Source: Pacificimonas aurantium
GTDB taxonomy: Bacteria > Pseudomonadota > Alphaproteobacteria > Sphingomonadales > Sphingomonadaceae
DNA: 64,000 nt
Reading direction: 5' to 3'
Assembly: GCF_020092905.1 (NCBI RefSeq)
Contig: NZ_JAGSGB010000001.1
Location: 682,001-746,000, forward strand
Numbering within the stretch: position 1 is the first letter of the stretch; the number at the start of each line of letters is the position of its first letter. This document shows, piece by piece, positions 9,927-19,806 of this stretch. The notes beneath the pieces were generated by a model. It was not told the origin of the DNA. It worked only from the letters and a program-made list of their open reading frames with translations, and made no database searches. Position numbers and translations under genes: made by a program.

Positions 9927-10595
9927 TCAGAAGTCCAGCTTGTCGTAGTGCGGCGGCGGGACCAGGCCCTCCATCCGGTCGGGAAGCAGGCGGCGGACTG
10001 ACGGCCGCGACTTCACGGCGGAATACCATTGTTTCGTATCGGGATAGCCCGAGAATCCCAGGCCGCCGAGATAGTCCGCGACAGAGAGCTGCGCGAAGGC
10101 GGCGACATCCGCCAGGCTGAAGGTTGCGCCGGCGAGCCAGCGGCGTTCGCCGAGCAGTGCCTCGATCCGGTCAAGATGGAGGGCGACCGCCTGCGATGCG
10201 GCGCGCAGGGTCCGCGCCTCGGGCGGCTGGCGCAGCACCACGCGCTTGTACATGCGCTCGAGCAGCAGCGGGTTCGTCGCTTCGGCGTAACATTTCTCGT
10301 CGAACCAGGCGGTCAGACGGCGAACTTCAGCGCGGGCCGCCGAGCCGGAGCCCAGAAGCGGTGCCTTCTCGACCGTTTCCTCGAAATATTCGCAGATCGC
10401 CTGGCTATGAACGAGCGGTCCCGGTTTCTCGCCTGCGAGCACCGGGGTCTGGCCGGCCTGGTTCAGGCCCAGCAGACGGTCGCTACGTGCCCAAGGATAT
10501 TCCAGCTCCAGCGCGAAATCGACATTCTTCTCGGCGAGCGCGATGCGCACCTTACGGCTGAACGGACAGAGGGGGAACTGGTAGAGGGTCCACAT
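9927..10595 (-). CDS. Glutathione S-transferase family protein
   Basis: 222-residue cytosolic protein with a thioredoxin-like N-terminal domain (MWTLYQFPLCPFSRKVRIAL) and an all-alpha C-terminal domain. The glutathione-contact elements AGQTPVL and HSQAICEYFEE are recognisable. The CPFS motif suggests a cysteine- or serine-based active site as in bacterial beta/omega-like classes. Single gene, with a 102-bp gap to the divergent lipoprotein gene. Confidence 0.9.
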   Translation of the reverse strand: MWTLYQFPLCPFSRKVRIALAEKNVDFALELEYPWARSDRLLGLNQAGQTPVLAGEKPGPLVHSQAICEYFEETVEKAPLLGSGSAARAEVRRLTAWFDEKCYAEATNPLLLERMYKRVVLRQPPEARTLRAASQAVALHLDRIEALLGERRWLAGATFSLADVAAFAQLSVADYLGGLGFSGYPDTKQWYSAVKSRPSVRRLLPDRMEGLVPPPHYDKLDF

Positions 10596-10697
10596 TTGGC
10601 GCGGACATTAGCCATGTCGCCGGGCCGGACAAAAGCGAAAAGGGGGGCACACCGGCGCGGTCGGCAACAGGTGCACGTTCCGAGGCGTTGTTGCCGC

Positions 10698-11384
10698 ATG
10701 ATTCTCACGCTTCCATACCGGAATGTCCCCGCCCCACGGTTGGGGCTCTTCCTTCTGCCGACCCTGATTGTCGGCCTTGCCGCGTGCGGGAATGCGCCGG
10801 GTGAGGAGCGCGGCGATGCTGCTGCCGGGGACCCGGCTGTCTCGCCCCCGCCTGTCACCGCGCCGCCCGTGTCTGACCTGGAGGCGGAAGATGGCCGCGC
10901 GGGCCCGCCCAACCCCGCCGAGGGCTTCGTCGATCCGGTCGACCCGCCGCTCGAGCGCGATTTGCCGGGGCCATCGGGTGGAGAAACGAACGGCGGCGAT
11001 GGCTCGTCGATCGTTCTTCAGCCGCTCGGAGCAGCGGATATCGAGCGGATCGCCCCGGCCGGTGAGCTTGCCTGCAGCTTTGCTACCGAGAAAGGCGAGG
11101 CGCCGCTTCTGCTCGCGCGGGCGGACGTCACGCCTGACGGCGCCGTATCGGCGGCCTACAAGATGGGCGGGACTCCCTACCCGGCCATGCAGGGACGGGC
11201 AGGGGGCTTCTCCGACCTCAGTGACGGCATATCGCTTGCCGCGCGCGGCCTGGCGCTGCGCATCGAGCCCACCGGCGCCGACCGGGCGGAGCATGAAGGC
11301 AGTGTCCGCCCGGCCACCCTGACGGTGCTGCGCGGCGACGGCGGCGAGCGCACCTATACCGGTTTCTTTACCTGCGGCCCCTGA
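10698..11384 (+). CDS. Hypothetical lipoprotein
   Basis: 228 residues with a signal peptide and lipobox VGLAAC giving a predicted lipidated Cys30. A Pro/Glu-rich linker (about residues 40-105) precedes a compact C-terminal domain of about 120 residues with two cysteines (ELACSF and FTCGP) that could be disulfide-bonded. I do not recognise the family. The start at 10698 is the methionine directly before the hydrophobic signal; upstream in-frame sequence lacks signal character. Confidence 0.75.
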   Translation: MILTLPYRNVPAPRLGLFLLPTLIVGLAACGNAPGEERGDAAAGDPAVSPPPVTAPPVSDLEAEDGRAGPPNPAEGFVDPVDPPLERDLPGPSGGETNGGDGSSIVLQPLGAADIERIAPAGELACSFATEKGEAPLLLARADVTPDGAVSAAYKMGGTPYPAMQGRAGGFSDLSDGISLAARGLALRIEPTGADRAEHEGSVRPATLTVLRGDGGERTYTGFFTCGP

Positions 11385-11443
11385 CGCGCAGGGCAGGGGT
11401 TCCGGCGGGCTGACAGCTGACAAACCTGGCTTACAAGGCAGGC

Positions 11444-14400
11444 TTACTCGGCGGCGCTGATCTCCGGCTCGTCCGATAGCGGCATGTCGAGGTGCGGCAG
11501 CGTCTCTTTCGGCACGACCTGTACGAAGTTCGCCAGCTTGTCCTGCCAGTCCTCGAGAATGCTGCGCGCCCAGGCGCTTTCGGTGCGTGCGGCATAATCC
11601 TCGATCACGCCGCGCAGGACGCCTTCCCAATGCGCGGTCTCGATGCCTTGCCAAACCAGGCTTTCGGAATTGACCCGGGCATTGAACTCGCCGGTCTCGT
11701 CATAGACGAACGCCATGCCGCCGGTCATGCCGGCACCGAAATTGTCTCCTACCTTGCCGAGGATGACGGCGAGTCCCCCGGTCATATATTCGCAGCCATT
11801 GGCCCCGCAGCCTTCGACGACGACCGTCGCGCCCGAATTGCGGACGGCGAAGCGTTCGCCGGCCTTGCCGGCGGCATAGAGCGTTCCGGCCGTTGCGCCG
11901 TAGAGAACGGTATTGCCGATGATCACATTCTCGTTCGTCTTCAGGGGCGAAGAAATAAGCGGGCGCACGATGATCTCGCCGCCCGACAGGCCCTTGCCGA
12001 CATAGTCATTGGCATCGCCCAGCACTTCGATGGTCAGGCCCTGCACCGCGAAGGCGCCCAGCGACTGGCCGGCCGATCCGCGCAGGCGCACATGGACATG
12101 GCCGGGGGCGAGCCCGCGCATGCCGAACGCCTTGACGATGTGGTGCGACAGGCGTGTGCCGACGGCGCGGTGCGTGTTCCTGACCGCATAGGTCAGCTGC
12201 ATCTTTTCCCCGCGCTCGAACACCGGCGCGGCGTCCTTCACCATCTCCGCGTCCAGCGTGTCGGGAACTTCGTTGCGGAACCCGTTGATGGCGAACCGAT
12301 TGCCGCCATCGGGCGAACCGGGCTTGGCGAGGATCGGGTTGAGATCGAGATCGTCGAGATGCTCCGCGCCGCGGCTGACCTGCGACAGCAGTTCGGTGCG
12401 ACCGATGATCTCGTCGAGCGACCGCACACCCAGCGACGCGAGGATTTCGCGCACCTCCTCGGCCATGAAGCTGATCAGGTTGATGACCTTTTCCGGGCTG
12501 CCGGTAAACTTCTGGCGCAGTGCCTCGTCCTGCGTGCAGACGCCCACCGGACAGGTGTTCGAATGGCATTGCCGGACCATGATGCAGCCCATGGCGACCA
12601 GGCTCAGCGTTCCGATGCCGAACTCTTCGGCGCCCAGGATGGCGGCGATGACGATATCGCGCCCCGTCTTTAGACCGCCGTCGGTGCGCAGCTTCACGCG
12701 GCTTCTGAGGCCGTTCAGCGAGAGCACCTGGTTCACTTCGGACAGCCCCATTTCCCATGGGGTGCCGGCATATTTGATGCTCGTCTGCGGGCTCGCGCCG
12801 GTGCCGCCGGTATGTCCGGCGATCAGGATGGTGTCGGCATGCGCCTTGGCGACGCCCGCGGCCACCGTGCCGATACCGGCCTCCGAGACCAGCTTCACGC
12901 AGACGCGCGCATTCGGATTGATCTGCTTCAGGTCGTAGATCAGCTGCGCAAGGTCCTCGATCGAATAGATGTCGTGGTGCGGCGGCGGGCTGATCAGCGT
13001 CACCCCGGGGGTCGAGTGGCGCAGCTTCGCGATCAGCTTGGTGACCTTGAAGCCGGGAAGCTGGCCGCCTTCGCCGGGTTTCGCGCCCTGTGCGACCTTG
13101 ATCTCGATTTCCTGGCAGGCGTTCAGATACTCCGCCGTGACGCCGAAGCGGCCCGAGGCGATCTGCTTGATGACAGAATTGGCGTTGTCGCCATTCTCAT
13201 AGGGTGTGTAGCGCCGCACATCCTCGCCGCCTTCGCCCGATACCGCCTTGGCGCCGATGCGGTTCATCGCGATGGCGAGCGTTTCGTGCGCCTCCGGTGA
13301 CAACGCGCCCATCGACATGCCCGGCGTCAGGAAACGTTTGCGGATTTCGGAGATGGATTCCACCTCGTCGATCGGAATCGGATCCTGCGGCGTGAAATCC
13401 AACAGGTCGCGCAGGTAGATGGGCGGCAGGTCCGCGCAGCCGCGGCTGAACTGCAAATATTGCGTGTAGCTGCCGCTCGCGACCGCCTTCTGCAGGAGGT
13501 GGATCAGATTGCCCTGAAAGGCATGCGGTTCGCCGCCCGAGCGGTAGCGGTAGAGCCCGCCGACCGGCAGCGCGGTGACGTCCTCATCGAAGGCGAGCAT
13601 GTGCCGGTCGATGGCCGAAACCTGAAGCGAGTTGAATCCCTCGCCGGAAATCTTCGCCGGCATGCCGGGGAAGAACTCGTTCACCAGCGCGCGGGAGATG
13701 CCCACCGCCTCGAAATTATAGCCACCGCGGTAGGAGGAGATGATGGAAATGCCCATCTTCGACATGATCTTCAGCAGGCCGCCGTCGATCGCCTGCTTGA
13801 ACCTCTGCATCGCCTCTTCGAAGCTGATGTCGCCGAACAGGCCCTTCTCGTGCCGCTGCTTGATCGCTTCCTGCGCCAGATAGGCGTTTACCGTCGTCGT
13901 CCCCACCCCGATCAGAACGGCGAAATAATGCGTGTCCAGGCACTCCGCCGAGCGCACGTTGATCGAGGCGAAGGAACGCAGGCCTTTCTTCACGAGGTGC
14001 GTGTGCACGGCCGCTGCGGCCAGGATCATCGTGATGCCCTGGCGCGTGGGCCCGATATGCTCGTCGGTCAGGAACAGCTGCGCGCGGCCCTGGCGCACGG
14101 CGCGCTCGGCCTCTTCCTGAACGCGTGAAACGGCCAGGCGCAGACCGTTTTCCTCGCCGACTTCGAAGGTACAGTCGATCTCCGTCGCGGCGTCGCCGAA
14201 ATGTGCCTTCAGCCGGTTCCAGTCACGGTTGGTGAGCACGGGCGAGCGCGCCACCATGACGTCTTTCTGGTCCGCTTCCTGGTCGAGAACATTGGTGAAA
14301 TTGGAAAAGCGCGTCTTCAGGCTCATGACCCGCGATTCGCGTAGGGAATCGATCGGCGGGTTGGTGACCTGGCTGAAATTCTGCCGGAAGAAATGGCTGA

Positions 14401-15964
14401 ACACCCGCGGGTTGGGACTGACCACCCCCAGCGGGGTGTCGTCGCCCATCGATCCGATCGCTTCCTTCGCATCTTCGACCATCGGCGACAGGATCAGCTC
14501 GATGTCTTCCATCGTCATGCCGGCGGCAACGAGACGGCGGCGCACATCGTCCGTCTCATAGGCCGCGGGCGGCTCGGGCTGCTCCGCGCCGGGCATGTTT
14601 TCGAACAGCGTGAAGTTCGCGATCAGCGACGCATAGTCCTTTGCGTCCGCGACCAGGTCCTTCACCTCCTGATCGTGCAGCAGAAGCTGCTCGTCCAGGT
14701 CGACGGCAATCATCTGGCCGGGGCCGAGCGCGCCCTTCTCGACGACGTTCGCTTCGGCGACGGGCACCATTCCCGTCTCGGAGCCGACGAGCAGCAGATT
14801 GTCGCCGGTAATGGTGTAGCGCATCGGCCGCAGCGCGTTGCGGTCGACGCCCGCAACCATCCAGCGCCCGTCGGTCATGGCGAGCGCGGCCGGCCCATCC
14901 CACGGCTCCATGACCGAGGCGAAAAAGGCGTACATGGCCCGGTGATTGTCGGGAAGCGTCGAGTCTTTCGACCAGGCCTCCGGGATCATCATCAGTTTCG
15001 CCATCGGCGCCGAACGGCCCGAGCGCACCAGCACCTCGAAGGTCGCGTCGAGCGCCGCAGTGTCCGAGGCACCCGCCGGGATGACCGGCTTCACTTCCTC
15101 CGACAGGTCGCCGAACGCCTCGGCGGCCATCATGATCTCGTGGCTCTTCATCCAGTTCTTGTTGCCGCGCACGGTGTTGATCTCGCCATTATGGGCAAGC
15201 GTGCGGAAGGGCTGAGCCAGCCACCATTCGGGGAAGGTGTTGGTGGAGTAGCGCTGATGGAAAATGGCGAACCGGCTGACGAAATCCTCGTCCTTCAGGT
15301 CCGGATAGAATTCGGCCAGGCTCTCGGCTAGGAACAGGCCCTTGTAGATGATGGACCGCGACGACAGCGAACAGATGTAGAAGTCCTTCACCTGCGCGGC
15401 GATGACCTTCTTCTCGATACGCCGGCGGATCAGGTACAGGTCCTTCTCCATCTTCGCCTGGTTGGCGTAGTTCTCGCCCGGGTCGGGACCCTCGATCATG
15501 ATCTGTTCGATTTCGGGGCGCGTCCGGCGTGCCTTTTCACCGATGACGCCCTGCTCCACCGGCACCTGGCGCCAGCCATAGATGCGGTAACCGAAGGCGA
15601 TGACTTCGGATTCGACGATCGCGCGGCAGGTTTCCTGGTCGGCGAGATTGGTGCGCGGCAGAAAGATCATGCCGACGGCGAGAAGAGCGTCCTTCTTCGG
15701 CTTATGGCCGGTGCGTTCGATATGCTTGTTGAAGAACTGGACCGGCAGCTCGACGTGGATGCCGGCACCGTCGCCCGTTTTCCCGTCCGCATCGACCGCT
15801 CCGCGATGCCAGACGGCCTTCAGCGCGTCGATGCCCAGCTGGACGACGCGGCGGCTCGCCACGCCGTCCGTCGCCGCGATCAGGCCGACGCCGCAGGCAT
15901 CCGACTCGAATTCGGGCCGGTACATCCCCTCGCGGGCAAGGCGTTCGCGTTCGGTTTCGTACAT
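11444..15964 (-). CDS. gltB: Glutamate synthase (NADPH) large subunit
   Basis: Transfers the amide of glutamine to 2-oxoglutarate, producing two glutamates. 1506 residues, full length. The class II amidotransferase nucleophile is Cys24 in ESDACGVGLIAA, so a 23-residue propeptide must be removed. The FMN/synthase domain contains SAGIGTVAAGVAKAHAD-type and GHTGGTGASPQTS motifs; the 3Fe-4S cluster ligands are in CIMVRQCHSNTCPVGVC. The C-terminal GXGXG beta-helix domain is present (GANGCEYMTGG). Lies 64 bp downstream of gltD in the same direction; order is gltD-gltB. Confidence 0.97.
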   Translation of the reverse strand: MYETERERLAREGMYRPEFESDACGVGLIAATDGVASRRVVQLGIDALKAVWHRGAVDADGKTGDGAGIHVELPVQFFNKHIERTGHKPKKDALLAVGMIFLPRTNLADQETCRAIVESEVIAFGYRIYGWRQVPVEQGVIGEKARRTRPEIEQIMIEGPDPGENYANQAKMEKDLYLIRRRIEKKVIAAQVKDFYICSLSSRSIIYKGLFLAESLAEFYPDLKDEDFVSRFAIFHQRYSTNTFPEWWLAQPFRTLAHNGEINTVRGNKNWMKSHEIMMAAEAFGDLSEEVKPVIPAGASDTAALDATFEVLVRSGRSAPMAKLMMIPEAWSKDSTLPDNHRAMYAFFASVMEPWDGPAALAMTDGRWMVAGVDRNALRPMRYTITGDNLLLVGSETGMVPVAEANVVEKGALGPGQMIAVDLDEQLLLHDQEVKDLVADAKDYASLIANFTLFENMPGAEQPEPPAAYETDDVRRRLVAAGMTMEDIELILSPMVEDAKEAIGSMGDDTPLGVVSPNPRVFSHFFRQNFSQVTNPPIDSLRESRVMSLKTRFSNFTNVLDQEADQKDVMVARSPVLTNRDWNRLKAHFGDAATEIDCTFEVGEENGLRLAVSRVQEEAERAVRQGRAQLFLTDEHIGPTRQGITMILAAAAVHTHLVKKGLRSFASINVRSAECLDTHYFAVLIGVGTTTVNAYLAQEAIKQRHEKGLFGDISFEEAMQRFKQAIDGGLLKIMSKMGISIISSYRGGYNFEAVGISRALVNEFFPGMPAKISGEGFNSLQVSAIDRHMLAFDEDVTALPVGGLYRYRSGGEPHAFQGNLIHLLQKAVASGSYTQYLQFSRGCADLPPIYLRDLLDFTPQDPIPIDEVESISEIRKRFLTPGMSMGALSPEAHETLAIAMNRIGAKAVSGEGGEDVRRYTPYENGDNANSVIKQIASGRFGVTAEYLNACQEIEIKVAQGAKPGEGGQLPGFKVTKLIAKLRHSTPGVTLISPPPHHDIYSIEDLAQLIYDLKQINPNARVCVKLVSEAGIGTVAAGVAKAHADTILIAGHTGGTGASPQTSIKYAGTPWEMGLSEVNQVLSLNGLRSRVKLRTDGGLKTGRDIVIAAILGAEEFGIGTLSLVAMGCIMVRQCHSNTCPVGVCTQDEALRQKFTGSPEKVINLISFMAEEVREILASLGVRSLDEIIGRTELLSQVSRGAEHLDDLDLNPILAKPGSPDGGNRFAINGFRNEVPDTLDAEMVKDAAPVFERGEKMQLTYAVRNTHRAVGTRLSHHIVKAFGMRGLAPGHVHVRLRGSAGQSLGAFAVQGLTIEVLGDANDYVGKGLSGGEIIVRPLISSPLKTNENVIIGNTVLYGATAGTLYAAGKAGERFAVRNSGATVVVEGCGANGCEYMTGGLAVILGKVGDNFGAGMTGGMAFVYDETGEFNARVNSESLVWQGIETAHWEGVLRGVIEDYAARTESAWARSILEDWQDKLANFVQVVPKETLPHLDMPLSDEPEISAAE

Positions 15965-16028
15965 TTCGTCTCTCTTCTAACTGCGCCGGGCTTCGCTGAT
16001 CGTCTCCCTTCGAGGGAGCAAAGCCTCT

Positions 16029-17549
16029 CTACGCGGCCACTTTCTCTTCGGCGTCCTTCGCCTGCAGATAGGCGTGCATGCTCGCGGCGACGTCGCGGCC
16101 ATCGCGGACGGCCCACACGACCAGGCTGGCGCCGCGCACGATGTCGCCGGCCGCGAAGACGCCGTCGAGGCTGGTCATCAGGGTCTTGTGATCGGTCCTC
16201 AGCGTTCCCCAGCGCGTGATGCCGAGGTCGGGCACGCCGAACATGGTCGGCAGGTCTTCGGGAGAGAAGCCCAGCGCCATAACGACGATGTCGGCATCCT
16301 CGCGAAATTCCTCGCCGCCCGGTTCGGGCTGGCGCCGTCCGTCGGGACCGGGCGGGCCCAGTTTCATCTTCGTGCCGCGCACCGCGCTCACGATCTTCTG
16401 GCCGTCTTCGCCCTCCTTGTCCTCGAACGCCGTAGGCGCCGACAACCAGACGAACTCGACGCCTTCTTCCTCGGCGTTCTGCACTTCGCGGGCGGAGCCC
16501 GGCATGTTCTCGCGGTCGCGGCGGTACAGGCACTTCACGCTCGTCGCCCCCTGCCGCACCGCCGTGCGGACGCAGTCCATCGCCGTATCGCCGCCGCCGA
16601 TGACCACCACGCGCTTGCCGTCGGCGTCGAGTTTGCCGGAGTCAAAGGCGGGAACCTCGTCGCCGAAGCCCTTGCGATTGGAGGCGATCAGATAGGTGAG
16701 GGCCGGCACGATGCCGCCCGTGCCCACGCCCGGGGCCTGCAGTTCACGGGCCTTGTAGACGCCGGTGGCGACCAGAATGGCGTCATGGGTTTCGCGCAGC
16801 TCGTCCATCGTCGCGTCGGTGCCGACATCGAAATTGTAGCGGAACTCGATGCCGCCCTCTTCCAGCCGCTTCAGGCGGCGTCCGACGACATATTTCTCCA
16901 GCTTGAAGCCGGGGATGCCGTAGGTCAGCAGTCCGCCGCCCCGATCGTACCGGTCGTAGACGGTGACGGAATAGCCTTTGTTCCGCAGCAGTTCGGCGGC
17001 GGTCAGGCCGGCGGGGCCGGCGCCGATGATACCGACAGACCGGTGCGAGCGGTCGCGCACCGGACGGATCGGCTTCACCCAGCCTTCGTCCCACGCCTTG
17101 TCGGTGATGAACTTCTCGACCGACCCGATGGTAACGGCGCCGTGTCCCGACTGTTCGATGACGCAATTGCCCTCGCACAGCCGGTCCTGCGGGCAGATGC
17201 GTCCGCAGATTTCCGGCATGGTCGAGGTGGACGCCGCCATCTCATAAGCTTCCTGCAGCCGGTCCTCCGCCGTCAGCATCAGCCAGTCGGGGATGTGATT
17301 GTGAAGCGGGCAATGCACCTGGCAGAAAGGGACGCCGCACTGGGAACAGCGTGACGCCTGTTCCTCCGCCTTGTCGACGATGAACGGGCGCGAGATTTCG
17401 AGAAAATCGTCGTCACGCTCCTCGGCCGGGCGCTTCGTGGGATAGTCCTGCGCGACCTTCGTGAAGGTCAGCATGTCCTTCGGCATTCCAAAAACAACCT
17501 GATTGGGGATTTCGAGCGCAACCATAGCGTGGAGGCGGCTGCGAGTCAC
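16029..17549 (-). CDS. gltD: Glutamate synthase (NADPH) small subunit
   Basis: Takes electrons from NADPH through FAD and 4Fe-4S clusters to GltB. 506 residues from the first ATG; shorter starts at MVALEIPNQ (17525) or MLTFTKVAQ are possible. Cysteine ligands lie in CSQCGVPFCQVHCP and ICGRICPQDRLCEGNC, the FAD motif in GIIGAGPAGLTAAELL, the NADPH motif in VVVIGGGDTAMDC. The C-terminal motif SLDGVFAAGDIVRGASLVVWA is intact. First gene of the gltDB pair. Confidence 0.96.
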   Translation of the reverse strand: MTRSRLHAMVALEIPNQVVFGMPKDMLTFTKVAQDYPTKRPAEERDDDFLEISRPFIVDKAEEQASRCSQCGVPFCQVHCPLHNHIPDWLMLTAEDRLQEAYEMAASTSTMPEICGRICPQDRLCEGNCVIEQSGHGAVTIGSVEKFITDKAWDEGWVKPIRPVRDRSHRSVGIIGAGPAGLTAAELLRNKGYSVTVYDRYDRGGGLLTYGIPGFKLEKYVVGRRLKRLEEGGIEFRYNFDVGTDATMDELRETHDAILVATGVYKARELQAPGVGTGGIVPALTYLIASNRKGFGDEVPAFDSGKLDADGKRVVVIGGGDTAMDCVRTAVRQGATSVKCLYRRDRENMPGSAREVQNAEEEGVEFVWLSAPTAFEDKEGEDGQKIVSAVRGTKMKLGPPGPDGRRQPEPGGEEFREDADIVVMALGFSPEDLPTMFGVPDLGITRWGTLRTDHKTLMTSLDGVFAAGDIVRGASLVVWAVRDGRDVAASMHAYLQAKDAEEKVAA

Positions 17550-17641
17550 GTCGTTTCTGGCTAAAAGGTCAGGGTAGGGTAACTAAAGTAGAAGGGAGGA
17601 TCGCCTTGGCAGCCACCCGGCTCTTCTGCCGATTGTTATTT

Positions 17642-17656
17642 GTACCGAAACGGTAC
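17642..17656. promoter_or_regulatory. Palindrome GTACCG-AAA-CGGTAC, candidate operator
   Basis: Perfect 6-bp inverted repeat with a 3-bp centre in the 170-bp divergent region between gltD and uppP. It resembles the short palindromes bound by TetR-type repressors (GTACCG...CGGTAC), but no such regulator is in the window, so binding is only a suggestion. Confidence 0.35.
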
Positions 17657-17719
17657 CGTAGGGAAACGGCTCGGCTTTCCGTCATGTCATGCTAAAGGCC
17701 GCACGGTTCCTTCCGCGGA

Positions 17720-18523
17720 GTGCGCATGTCGTTCCTACAGTTGCTGCTCATCGCCGTCGTTCAGGGCGTGACCGAGTTCCTGCCGATCAGTTCGTCCGGC
17801 CATCTGATCCTGATTCCGAAGCTGACCGATCTCCCCGACCAGGGGCCGTTGATCGATGTCGCGGTTCATGTGGGGACGCTCGCTGCCATTATCGTCTATT
17901 TCTGGCGCGACGCCTGGGGTCTGGCGCGCGGAGGCTTTGCGAGCGTGGGTATCGGCACGGCCCCGGCAGAGCGGCGCCTGTTCTGGTACATCGCCGCGGG
18001 CACGGTACCTGCCGTCATTCTCGGCCTGTTCCTGAAAACGGGCGGCTATCTGGAGGGCTTCCGGTCGACAACCCTCGTGGCGGTGAACCTCATCATCTAC
18101 GGCGTTCTCCTCGGCATCGCCGACCGGGTGGGACGCCAGGAAAAGAGCTTCGAGGATCTCAGCCTGAAGGACGCTGTCATCGTCGGGCTTGCTCAGGCCC
18201 TTGCCCTTATTCCCGGCACCAGCCGCTCGGGCGTCACCATGACCGCGGCGCGCTTCCTGGGCTACACCCGGGTCGAATCGGCGCGCTTCAGCTTCCTCCT
18301 GTCGATCCCGGCAATTGCCGGAGCGGGTCTTCTGGCGGTTCTCGATCTTGCGGAGGCGACGGCTGCGATGCAGCGCGACGCCCTCATCGCCGGCGCGCTG
18401 ACCTTCGTCGCGGCGATCCTCACCATGGTGTTCCTGATGAACTTCCTGAAACGCGCTTCGATGACCGTCTTCGTCGTCTACCGCGTCGCGATGGGCGCTG
18501 CGCTTCTGATCTTTTTCACCTGA
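17720..18523 (+). CDS. uppP: Undecaprenyl-diphosphate phosphatase (BacA/UppP)
   Basis: Inner-membrane enzyme recycling the lipid carrier for cell-wall synthesis; also gives bacitracin tolerance. 267 residues from the ATG at 17720 (a second ATG at 17726 is equally plausible). Family signatures TEFLPISSSGHLILIP and LIPGTSRSGVTMTAARFLG are intact, with about eight hydrophobic segments. Divergent from gltDB. Confidence 0.95.
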   Translation: MRMSFLQLLLIAVVQGVTEFLPISSSGHLILIPKLTDLPDQGPLIDVAVHVGTLAAIIVYFWRDAWGLARGGFASVGIGTAPAERRLFWYIAAGTVPAVILGLFLKTGGYLEGFRSTTLVAVNLIIYGVLLGIADRVGRQEKSFEDLSLKDAVIVGLAQALALIPGTSRSGVTMTAARFLGYTRVESARFSFLLSIPAIAGAGLLAVLDLAEATAAMQRDALIAGALTFVAAILTMVFLMNFLKRASMTVFVVYRVAMGAALLIFFT

Positions 18524-18551
18524 ACCGGTACGGAGCTCGGTCCCGACCGGA

Positions 18552-19484
18552 TCAGCCCTCGCTCAGTTTCGTGAAGCGTCCGTGGCGACGATAGTGGACC
18601 ATCCAGTTCGGGGCCACGGCCTGCATCGGCGTAGGTGAGATGCCGAATGCCGAAAGGCCGTTTTCCCCGCTGACGACATTCGGGCTCTGCAGCATTTTCC
18701 ACTGGTCCTGCGTCATGGGCGCGCCGGGCAGCCAGCCGAACATCTTCACCATGCGTGCGGTCACGGCGTCGGGAACCTCGATGAAGCGCTCGTCCTGTCC
18801 GGTCGTTCGCGCGATCCAGTGCAGCAGCTCGCGCATCGTGACCACATTGGGTCCGCCCAGCTCATAGATCTTGCCGCCATGGGCGGCGGGATCCAGCGCA
18901 GCTTTGGCAACGGCTTCCGCCAGGTCGCCGACATAGACGGGCTGGAAACGGGCGTCGCCGGCCACGACGGGCATGACGTGCGCGATCTTCATCAGCTTGG
19001 CGAAGCGGTTCAGAAACTCGTCCTCGGGCCCGAAGACGATCGAGGGGCGGAGAATCGTCGCGTCGGGGAAAACCTCCCGCACCGCCGCTTCGCCCTCGCC
19101 CTTCGTGCGGGCATAGTCCGCCTCCGCCTCGGGGTCGGCGCCGATGGCGCTGACCTGCACGAAGCTCTTTGCCCCCGCCTCTTTCGCAGCTTCTGCGGCG
19201 CGGCGCGCGCCGTCGACATGGACCGCCTCGAACGACTGGCCGCTTTCGTCGAGGATGCCGACCAGGTTCACGACCGCATCGACGCCTTCGCAGGCAGGAG
19301 TGGGCGCAGAAAGGGAAGACTTTACGATCGCCATCTGCCCCAAACCCGCCAGCGGCCGCAGGAACTGGGCGCTGTGCGGATCGCGGGTAGCGGCGCGGAT
19401 GCGCGCATCCGCCTTTGCCAGCTCCTGACAGACATAGCGGCCGATGAAGCCGGCGGCGCCGAAGACGGTTACGAGTTTGGACAT
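18552..19484 (-). CDS. Complex I NDUFA9 subunit-like NAD(P)-dependent short-chain reductase
   Basis: 310-residue atypical short-chain dehydrogenase with the Rossmann motif VFGAAGFIGRYV at the N terminus and KSFVQVSAIGADPEAEADYA, where the catalytic Tyr/Lys region is modified (YARTKGEGE). Such proteins are annotated as NDUFA9-like in alphaproteobacteria; NDUFA9 is an accessory subunit of complex I. Convergent with uppP, 28 bp apart, just upstream of the tRNA-Leu gene in the opposite direction. Confidence 0.88.
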   Translation of the reverse strand: MSKLVTVFGAAGFIGRYVCQELAKADARIRAATRDPHSAQFLRPLAGLGQMAIVKSSLSAPTPACEGVDAVVNLVGILDESGQSFEAVHVDGARRAAEAAKEAGAKSFVQVSAIGADPEAEADYARTKGEGEAAVREVFPDATILRPSIVFGPEDEFLNRFAKLMKIAHVMPVVAGDARFQPVYVGDLAEAVAKAALDPAAHGGKIYELGGPNVVTMRELLHWIARTTGQDERFIEVPDAVTARMVKMFGWLPGAPMTQDQWKMLQSPNVVSGENGLSAFGISPTPMQAVAPNWMVHYRRHGRFTKLSEG

Positions 19485-19628
19485 GCGGGACCTCTCTGCT
19501 GGGCGGGCTGCCGGCGCGAATGGCGAATGGCCCGCCCTAAGCGTGCCGGACCGATATTGACAATAGCGCGAAACGTCCGTACCTGCCCGCTTCCTCTCCC
19601 GCCCCGCCGCGACAGTCGGCGGGCGCCG

Positions 19629-19715
19629 GCCCAGGTGGCGGAATTGGTAGACGCGCTAGCTTCAGGTGCTAGTGTCCGTATGGACGTGGAGGTTCGAGTC
19701 CTCTCCTGGGCACCA
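19629..19715 (+). tRNA. tRNA-Leu (anticodon CAG)
   Basis: 87 bases including encoded CCA. Acceptor stem GCCCAGG/CCTGGGC, D-arm with GGCGGAATTGGTAGACGC, anticodon stem CTAGC/GCTAG with loop TTCAGGT (anticodon CAG), a long class II variable arm TGTCCGTATGGACG and T-arm GGAGG-TTCGAGT-CCTCT. Its 3' end is the attachment site of the following integrated element. Confidence 0.97.
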
Positions 19716-19717
19716 AC
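19697..19717 (+). repeat. attL: direct repeat overlapping the tRNA-Leu 3' end
   Basis: 21-base sequence from the T-arm through CCA and two further bases, repeated exactly at 22426-22446. The copy here completes the functional tRNA, as expected for an integrase that uses a tRNA 3' end as attB. Confidence 0.9.
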
Positions 19718-19733
19718 CAATTCTACTTGGTTG
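19714..19733 (+). terminator. Hairpin directly after tRNA-Leu
   Basis: Inverted repeat CAACCAA / TTGGTTG with a 6-base loop begins at the CCA end. It could help end tRNA transcription or be part of the attachment region; there is no T-run. Confidence 0.3.
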
Positions 19734-19806
19734 AAATTCCTCAAACTCATTGTAAAACAAAGCGTTTCCTACAAGCGGCTGTTACGTTTGTAAGGGTTGA
19801 AGCGCT

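Noticed and set aside
11492-12673. A 393-codon open frame opposite gltB
   Set aside because: Shadow of the highly conserved glutamate synthase gene; no domain or start signal of its own.
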